The notes under the pieces are model-generated. The model was not told the DNA's origin. It made no database searches and saw only the letters and a program-made list of their open reading frames with translations. DNA of 64,000 bases from Persicaria tinctoria (Eukaryota > Streptophyta > Magnoliopsida > Caryophyllales > Polygonaceae), in the NCBI GenBank assembly GCA_037127255.1, contig JBANSL010000006.1, positions 83,879,350 to 83,943,349 on the forward strand, given 5' to 3'. This document shows, in pieces, positions 57,415-64,000 of the stretch (positions are counted from its first letter, which is position 1; each line of letters opens with the position of its first letter). A program made the translations under genes and the position numbers.

Positions 57415-58238
57415 TATATTGTTCATGAAAGCATTTAAACATCCCCCTACATCAGTAGTGATTGATTGGCCATCTGGACTAGCAATGCCCATTCATCTTA
57501 GACTTGAATACTTGATCCAATTTTATAAAGGGGAGAGACAAGGTTTGATTACCTTGCAATGCCCATTCACCGGTCCCAGTTGTAACTGCAGTGTTTGATT
57601 GGCCATCTGGACTTGCAAACTGAACTGCATCAAATCCTACATATTTTTGTTAGAGTGTAATACAAAACCTAAAATACTACTTCAAACAGGACCTATCCAA
57701 TTGGGTATAAATTGCACAATTCATTAATTCAATAACAGAAATTGAACCATCAGCATGATCAGTGTACCAAACCCGAGAAAGCAAATGGGAGGAAAAGATA
57801 GGAATGTAACGCAAAGATGGAAGCCAAGAGACACAATGTTAGTGTCTACTGTAGACTCTAGGGATCTGATTGCACCCATAACTCACAATGATCAGTGTTC
57901 TGGCAACAGTTTTGAACTCCTGCATAAGCACATCACAACAAGTTCATCTCATATTCAGGTGATTAGGCAGCTAATTTTTGGACTTTTGGGGAGTGTGGAA
58001 TAACATGGATTTCATTCCGCAACAAGAAAAGCATATGAGCAACAGAAGCCAATTTACCTTCTTGGCAGCAAGATAATTAGCCCTAGTGCTGAAAAGAGGG
58101 GCAAGATTAAGAATGAACCAAACAAGCAATTAAATCGGAAAATAGAAACCGTATGCATAATTGAATTGAAAACAGGCGCTGCTAATTGAATTGAAGAACA
58201 GAAAAAAAAATGGACCATGAGTTTTAGGGAAATCATAC
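57415..58238 (-). pseudogene. Scrambled exon-like fragments (minus strand)
   Basis: 57553-57624 reads as an exon on the minus strand (QFASPDGQSNTAVTTGTGEW, then ALQ) between an acceptor (ttgatgcag) and a donor (caag|gtaatc). The host family is not recognised. Bits of the same sequence (ggccatctggact, gcaatgcccattca) recur at 57475-57500, so the region has been rearranged. A second acceptor-led open piece starts at 57919. The remainder is intron-like. Confidence 0.4.
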
Positions 58239-58650
58239 CTCCAAACCCTAGCAATTGGGGATTTTCAGGCTTAGGAGAGAAGCGAGAGAGAGCGGCGCGA
58301 GATCTAAGAGGGGATGGACGATGGCCGGAGATAAGAGATCTCAATATTTCGTCAAAGATCTGAGACAGAGGGTGGCGCGAGATCTGAGAGGATAGGGACA
58401 CCGGCGGTTGCGAGGAGGTGAGAGAGTTCTGAAGCTCGATCGAATTCGGAGCCTATTAGCTCTACCGAACACAGAGTTCTGAAGCTCGACCAAATTCGGA
58501 TTCGTGGTTGTGCAGTAGGCAGTGGAGGAGAAGCAGCTCGCCGGAATTGACAACGGAGACGGAATGGGGATGCCAGAGACGGAGAGAAGCGAGAGAGAGG
58601 GCGGTGGAGGAGAAGCAGCCTCGCATATCTGAGCAATTTTAAATGTCGCG
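58239..58650 (-). pseudogene. Leader exon of a captured minus-strand gene
   Basis: A C/T-rich, GC-richer block on the minus strand ends at a clean donor (tttggag|gtatgat, GT at 58238-58237). It is preceded by typical leader sequence (ccaattgctagggtttgg). It contains internal duplications (agttctgaagctcga twice; gagaagcgagagag twice). It probably belongs with the exon-like pieces to its left, giving a captured gene reading inward from the right TIR. Confidence 0.4.
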
Positions 58651-58711
58651 CGTGGTAATTCCTTAAAAAAATAAATTTTACACGTTAAGGAGTTTTTACA
58701 TTTTAACGCTT

Positions 58712-58833
<122 letters not shown>

Positions 58834-59570
58834 GAGTATGGATCTATTGTGCAAAGGTCTTAGGGTGTACTTTGTGCATAAACCTAGACCTTTGATCTAT
58901 ATGAAATGGAGGGACCGGATAGTGCCACGTGTATGAATGGTTTTTTTTTTTTTTTTTAAAAAGTGAAAAACAATCCCAATTTCACCCATGAAAACGTGTA
59001 GCGCGTGGGAAATATGAGAATATAACCCTAAATGGTGGTGTATTGTGAAGAGCCCTACTGGTTCCAGAGGGGAATCGAATCCACGACAAGGCGACAAATC
59101 GAATCCACGGCAAGGCGGCGCTTATGGGTGACGAAGGCGGTGGCGAAAGGCTGGTTCCAGGAGAATCGAATCGATTGGTCCCCAAAAAGGTCGACGACGA
59201 CGGTTCCCAAGAGTATCTATTGATTCGATGATCTATTCGCCGGTATAAATTCCTTTTGCTTCAACTCGATCTCAGAAGCATCGATTTAGAGGGTGGTTCG
59301 ACCTTTGTCCATCAATGGTGTCTTTCCTAGACTTTTTTTTTTGCTTTTCCGAAAGATTGCACGCGTTTGTGTTCATATGAAATTATAAATTTGTTTTCAT
59401 GGCAATTTGCTTCTTTTTTTTTTTTTGAGTAATTGGCAAATTGCTTTTCTGGAAAATTGGTTTGGTCTGTTTTGTAATTAACTTTGTTGATTTTAACTTG
59501 TAATCAACTTTGTCGAATTCCGATTTCGTTTTTACATTTCGCTTTGCCGAATCATTGTTGTTTGATTGCT

Positions 59571-59706
59571 GCTGGGGTGGGGAGGGGTGTGGTTGGGTGG
59601 GCAGGGGCCGACTGATGGGAAAAGTACCAAAATTGAATTCGACAATGGGGGGTGGTCCGGGTGGAGGAGGGGTGTGGTTGGGTGGGCAGTGTCTGGGGTG
59701 GGTGGG
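59571..59706 (+). repeat. G-rich direct repeat with quadruplex potential
   Basis: Two blocks contain gaggggtgtggttgggtggg (near 59580 and 59669). Each has four or more runs of three to four G, separated by one to five bases. They lie on the same strand within 135 bp. Confidence 0.75.
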
Positions 59707-59737
59707 TAGGATTTTTGATATGCATAATTTTGATTTA

Positions 59738-60115
59738 TTATTCGTTAAATTATTCATATGTCGGTGTCAAAATTTTGTTACTAGTGGTAATGAGTTGGTA
59801 AATTATTCGGTGAAATCTGTTTTATTATTCGTCAAAATATAGACTTCGGTTTGGCAACAACATAAAACAAAACATTATTCGGTGAAATGTGAGACATTAT
59901 TCGGTGAAATACGAAACATTATTCGTATAAATTGTAAGTATTGTTTTGGTGATTTGATGTTTTTTTTATTATCTGAAATTAATTGACAAAAAAAATGATC
60001 ATTATTCGGTGACATGGGACAAATTATTTAGTGGAATTGTTAAATTTTGATCTGAATTGGATGGAAAAAGATAACATAATTTTGATATGATGTGAAACAT
60101 TATTCGGTGAAATTG
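59738..60115. repeat. Dispersed array of attattcggtgaaat motifs
   Basis: About eight exact or near copies (acattattcggtgaaat and variants such as attattcgtcaaaata, attattcggtgacatg) with variable spacers. This resembles the motif arrays inside non-autonomous DNA transposons. Confidence 0.6.
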
Positions 60116-60396
60116 TCAAATTTTTAAACAAACAAAATTACGTGAGTCCTGCTAATAAATCACCCATAATAATTTATTTTTCACAAAATCATTAGAATTC
60201 TCTAAATTTTGAAGAAAATCAGCAAAAAAAATTAAAAAAAAATATTTAAAAAATGGAGTTGAGTTACACGTACATCAACAGAGGGCAAGAGGAGAGAGTG
60301 GGTGCTTTTTTTAGTGGGTCCCATAACATTTTTCAGAAAAAACAAAAAAAAAACACTTTAAATCATGTCCAACCATTCCATTAGATCAAAGGTCCG

Positions 60397-60400
<4 letters not shown>

Positions 60401-60470
<70 letters not shown>
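60401..60470. repeat. (TA)n microsatellite, about 35 units
   Basis: Pure tatata for about 70 bases separating two repeat elements. Confidence 0.95.
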
Positions 60471-60473
<3 letters not shown>

Positions 60474-62340
60474 GAGGGTTCAAGTGAGAAATATTTCTGC
60501 CGATAAGAAGAAAAGAAACATTTTTATTGGTGGAGACGAATCTGATTTTAACCTAAAAAAAGACACCTCACGCGCTTTCCTTTATTCAATAAATAAAACA
60601 GATCTCTACTTCTTCCTCCTAGGCTCCACGTCTCCTCCTCTTCTACCACTCACCGCACTAAAAATCAGTTGTTTTCATCGCCAATCTCGCACTCAACAAT
60701 GGCAGCAGTCCAATCAATCACCTCCGTCGCCCCCGCCTTTGCCTCGCCCGCCGTCTCCGTGTTCTCTGTTCTCGACTGCCATATCCTCTCGTCTCCTCCT
60801 TCCTCTGATTCACCTTTCGAGGACCATTGACAGGGAAGCCGTCCGAGAATCGCTGATAACGAGAGACCAGGGGCCGTCCAAGAACCATTGACGGAGAAGC
60901 CATCCGAGACCAGGGGCCTCGGCTATTGCCGCCGCAGTCGAGTCGATCATCACCATGGCCTAAGCGATTCCTCTGAATTCAAAATTCACACCATGGCTGG
61001 CCTTGTCGGAAGCCAATATCGTCGCTGAGTATTGGATCAGTGACTTCAACCTAAAAAGGTTAAGAGATTAGATATATATTTTTTTAATTAGGAATAAATT
61101 AATAAAAAAACTCATTTATCCGTCCCAGTCAAAATCACACTTAGGTCAAATCAATTTGGTTTAATTCGAAGTTATCGTTTCAAAGATCAAATTTGAATTG
61201 AGTATTTAAAACACCAAATAAACCCTAATAAAATGGTTTAACCATTATAATAAATAGAGAGTGGTTCAGTTACTAAATATATAAGTGGTTCATCAATTTT
61301 ATAGTAAATTGTTCAGCACATATATAGAGTGGTTGAGTGACTAAATAGAGTGTGGTTCAGTAACTGAATAGAGAGTGTTTCAGTGACTAAATAGAGAGTG
61401 GTTCAATGAATAAAAAAATTTAATTACAACAAATTTAAGAGTGGTTCAGTGACTAAATAGGTTCATGAACCACTACCTTATAGCTCCATGAACCACTTAT
61501 TTATAGCTTAATGAACCATTTTTTGATAAAATAAGAATGAAAACTTCAAGAACAACTTCTTCATAACTTCATGAATCATTTTTTGATAGCTTTATTAACC
61601 ACTTCTTTATAACAACATGAACCACTTCTTAAAGCTTCATGAACCACTTCTTTATAGCTTCATGAATCACTTCTTTATAGCTTCTTGAATAACTTCTTTA
61701 AAGGTCCATCACTTCTTTATAAGTTCATTAACTACTTATTTACAAGTTCACGAACCACTTCTTTATAGCTTCATGAACCACCTCTTTATAACTTGTGAAC
61801 CCTGTGAATCACTACAAATAAAATGGCTCAACCATTGTTGAAAAAAATGGTTGAACCATTGTGAATAAAATTGTTGAATCCATATGAATAAAATTGTTGA
61901 ACCACTGTAAATAAAATTGCCGAACCACTATGAATAAAATTACTGAACCATTGTGAATAAAATTGTTGAACCACTTCTTGTCAATTTTTTTCAACAAAAC
62001 ATATACAAAGTGGGTGTCTATATTTAGATAAAATTAAATTACACCCAAATATATATTTTTTTATATATTTTTAACAAGTGAAAAGGCTAAAAAAATGATT
62101 TTTAAAAGTTCATGTAAACACTTTTATATGTACGTACAATTTCTAATTAATTAGTGTAGTGTGTTTGATTTGACGCGTGTACAGTGAGAGTGAGAGTGTT
62201 ACTAATTAATTTGGGTGGATGTCACTAATGAATTGTGAGAATCCGCGTTTCTCCTATTTTAAATATACTTTTGGACGCGTGGACCAATGAGGTCGCTTCT
62301 TTCCTTCTCACTTTTGGGTTTGTGTGTACCTGAACCCGAA
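60471..62340 (+). mobile_element. Third (TA)n-anchored repeat element, right end unclear
   Basis: The left border is abrupt: (TA)n, then ggggagggttcaagtgagaa. I find no convincing matching terminus. The right limit is set where the next tandem repeat begins and is uncertain. 60600-60990 is a leader-like, GC-richer block with an ATG (60699; MAAVQSITSVAPAFASPAV, resembling a plastid targeting start) that stops after 43 codons. It has an internal duplication (accattgac..gaagcc..ccgaga). A gene-fragment-bearing DNA element is the best reading. Confidence 0.4.
61258..61980. repeat. Array of GAACCACT / AGTGGTTC motifs
   Basis: Three sub-arrays: agtggttcagtgactaaata units (61258-61460), cttcatgaaccacttcttta units of about 24 bp (61460-61800), and gttgaaccattgtgaataaa units (61820-61975). 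The first reads as the inverse of the other two, so the region has potential to form a long hairpin. Confidence 0.7.
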
Positions 62341-62470
62341 AATTTCGCCAGGTACCCCTATGGTATTGCAATTTCGCCAGGTACCCCTATGGTATTACAA
62401 TTTTCGCCGGGTATACAACTTATTTACATATTTCGCGTGGTACCCCTGAGGTTTTAATCCATTTCGCCTC
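62341..62470. repeat. Short tandem repeat of about 30 bp
   Basis: Core atttcgccaggtacccctat, with two near-perfect units and two to three diverged ones (ttcgccgggtatac, ttcgcgtggtacccctgagg). It could mark the border of another repeat. It precedes the leader-like block at 62541. Confidence 0.6.
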
Positions 62471-62540
62471 GTGCCATTCTCGGTTAACTTTAACTGTTTT
62501 TCTCATATCCTGTTAGTTTGCTCAAAAAAAAAAAAAAGAA

Positions 62541-62703
62541 ATGCCGGACCGGCTCGAGCGAGGGAGAGCGAAGCATCAGACGCGATACAAGGAGCGAGGA
62601 GAGAGCGAAGCGAAGAGAGAGCGCTCGAGCGAGGGAGACCAGCGGCGCCATACCCTGCTCGGCTCGGACCTGCGTTGGACCTGCTGCAACCTCTGTGACA
62701 AAG
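62541..62703 (+). CDS. Possible first exon of an unrecognised gene
   Basis: GC-rich block with an ATG at 62541. The frame reads MPDRLERGRAKHQTRYKERG and is very rich in Arg, Glu and Ser. It ends GSDLRWTCCNLCDK at a donor (caaag|gttagt, GT at 62704), with a stop soon after in the intron. Purine-rich leader sequence can produce such frames by chance. The splice donor and the exon-like end at 63942 make a gene beginning here plausible. Confidence 0.3.
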
Positions 62704-63941
62704 GTTAGTATACTCAAACACTGATTGCTCGGATTAAATCAGATTTTAGTCTTGTTTTTAGATCTAGTCTCCCCTAGGGTTTTAAATTTGGTGTTCTTGT
62801 TTTTAGATCTAGTCTCCCCTAGGGTCTTAAATTAGGATCTGTAAGGATGGTGATTAAATCAGATTTTAGTATACTCAAACATTGACTGCTCGGATTTTAG
62901 GTCTTAATCGAATGGTGATTAAATCAGATTTTAGTATTTTAGTATACTCATTCCAGCTTTGCTGAATTGATTGTTTATATTGCCTTTAGATGCATCTTCA
63001 TGCGAATTCAACGTGCTCAATTCGCTATGAAATTTGAGGTTTATTGAATCTCTCATAGCTTGGTGGATCTAGAAACCTTTCTTCTGTGAAATTTGTTTCT
63101 TCTCCTTGTCGTCATTGTTCAAACAGATTAGTAAAAAGGTAGGTTCTTTAGATTGGCAAGCTGGCCACATGTGTTTATTGAGAATGAAAATTGGGGAAAT
63201 GGTTTCTTGCTGAATTGGAGGAAGTCACAATAAACTAAAAAGGTAGGTTCTTTAGATTGGCAAGCTGGCCTAATGGTTTCTTGCTGAATTGGAGAAAGTC
63301 GCAATAAGCTGGCCACATGTGTTTTATAGTTGTGCCGGTTGTGTTTGTTTTTGGGAGTGTACTGTGTAATTGATTTGATTGAGCTTTTGAATCATTATCT
63401 GCCTAATTGCGCCATTCATGATTAACCCAATGACTAAAATTTCATCTTAGATAAATCGGATTGACTATCAATTTATTGAACTTGTGGACTACTCTTGACT
63501 TTGATTTTACAAAGATGTTGGATAGTGACCACTGACCAAGATATACTCATATATAGTCATACTCAAATTGTCCACAAATTGCATTTTAGATTGCCTTTAA
63601 CGTTGTTACAGAATTGTCACCCATGAAAGGGGATTTGTCTTTCATAATGAATTTGATAGAAGGTGCACATACTGGAATATCCTAGGGTGAGGGCTTAGAA
63701 TAATTTCTATTTGTAGCCTGTGATCATGCTGCTTAGAACAGTTATGCTTTGGATGAATTGTGAAATAAAAAATGCATTTGGAGTGCATCAAGTAGAAAAC
63801 CATGGCTTTCTTAAAGGAGCTTAATACTTGTGAGCATTAGGCTCTAGGAGCTTAATATTTTTGATATTCCTCTGAACAGTATGTTTGAAATGGTTATCTG
63901 TTTTTGCCTACCTTTTTAATCTGCTTCTTCTGTGCAGCTTC
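62704..63941 (+). other. Intron-like sequence with local duplications
   Basis: AT-rich, no coding frame. Duplications: agatctagtctcccctaggg at two sites about 47 bp apart (62760-62830); gattaaatcagattttagta three times (62733, 62852, 62917); and a 100-bp segment beginning ggtaggttctttagattggc copied at 63138 and 63242 with an internal deletion in the second. Ends at an acceptor (cttctgtgcag, 63941). Confidence 0.5.
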
Positions 63942-64000
63942 GATTGTGGAGTAGACGATGTATACGAGTTGGCAGTGGCCACACGGGAGCTGTTGGCACT
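63942..64000 (+). CDS. Exon start at the window edge, unrecognised
   Basis: After the acceptor the sequence is open to the edge and reads FDCGVDDVYELAVATRELLA in one frame, which has the look of coding sequence. Too short to assign. Confidence 0.3.

Overview
The window is nuclear DNA of a flowering plant, probably a eudicot. The evidence is AT-rich sequence with GT..AG introns, Athila, chromovirus, Sirevirus-like and CACTA transposable elements, and a plant peptide-hormone (CEP) gene. About nine tenths of it is transposable-element sequence. The only complete host gene I can support is the CEP precursor at 46925-47314.

Positions 1-46642 are one nested stack, read from target-site duplications (TSDs), LTR boundaries, primer-binding sites (PBS) and polypurine tracts (PPT). 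The base is a Copia element (+) seen only as its RNase H end (40677-41062) and 3' LTR (45738-46642). A pol-less Sirevirus-like Copia (-, 3732-40676) interrupts it. The 3' LTR of that element was hit by a CACTA element (1-3731) and by an Athila-type Ty3/gypsy element (+, 4294-34211, TSD atatt). The Athila contains a truncated, inverted, pol-less relative (-, 8205-14229). Its 3' LTR is split by a CRM-like chromovirus (-, 25105-33066, TSD cttgg). A solo LTR (35090-36988, TSD tggcc) splits the env-like ORF of the Sirevirus-like element. A second CACTA (41066-45732, TSD caa) sits at the 3' end of the basal Copia and carries pieces of a trigger-factor gene.

From 46643 to 47331 there is a host island with the CEP gene. 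Next is an 11.4-kb terminal-inverted-repeat element (47348-58714). It holds fragments of an ERD6-like sugar transporter and a quinone oxidoreductase, tRNA-like sequences, minisatellites, and a nested minus-strand LTR element (51985-57414, TSD tatat) with gag but no pol. Two more repeats bounded by (TA)n tracts follow (58831-60400 and from 60471). The window ends in what may be the 5' part of another gene.

None of the retroelements looks autonomous, because every pol has stops, frameshifts or deletions. The least expected signal is a hexamer-periodic TCGA-NN repeat. It fills the Athila-family LTRs and also three interdomain linkers of the same polyprotein. A second is a pair of PPT-like blocks conserved in three different element families.
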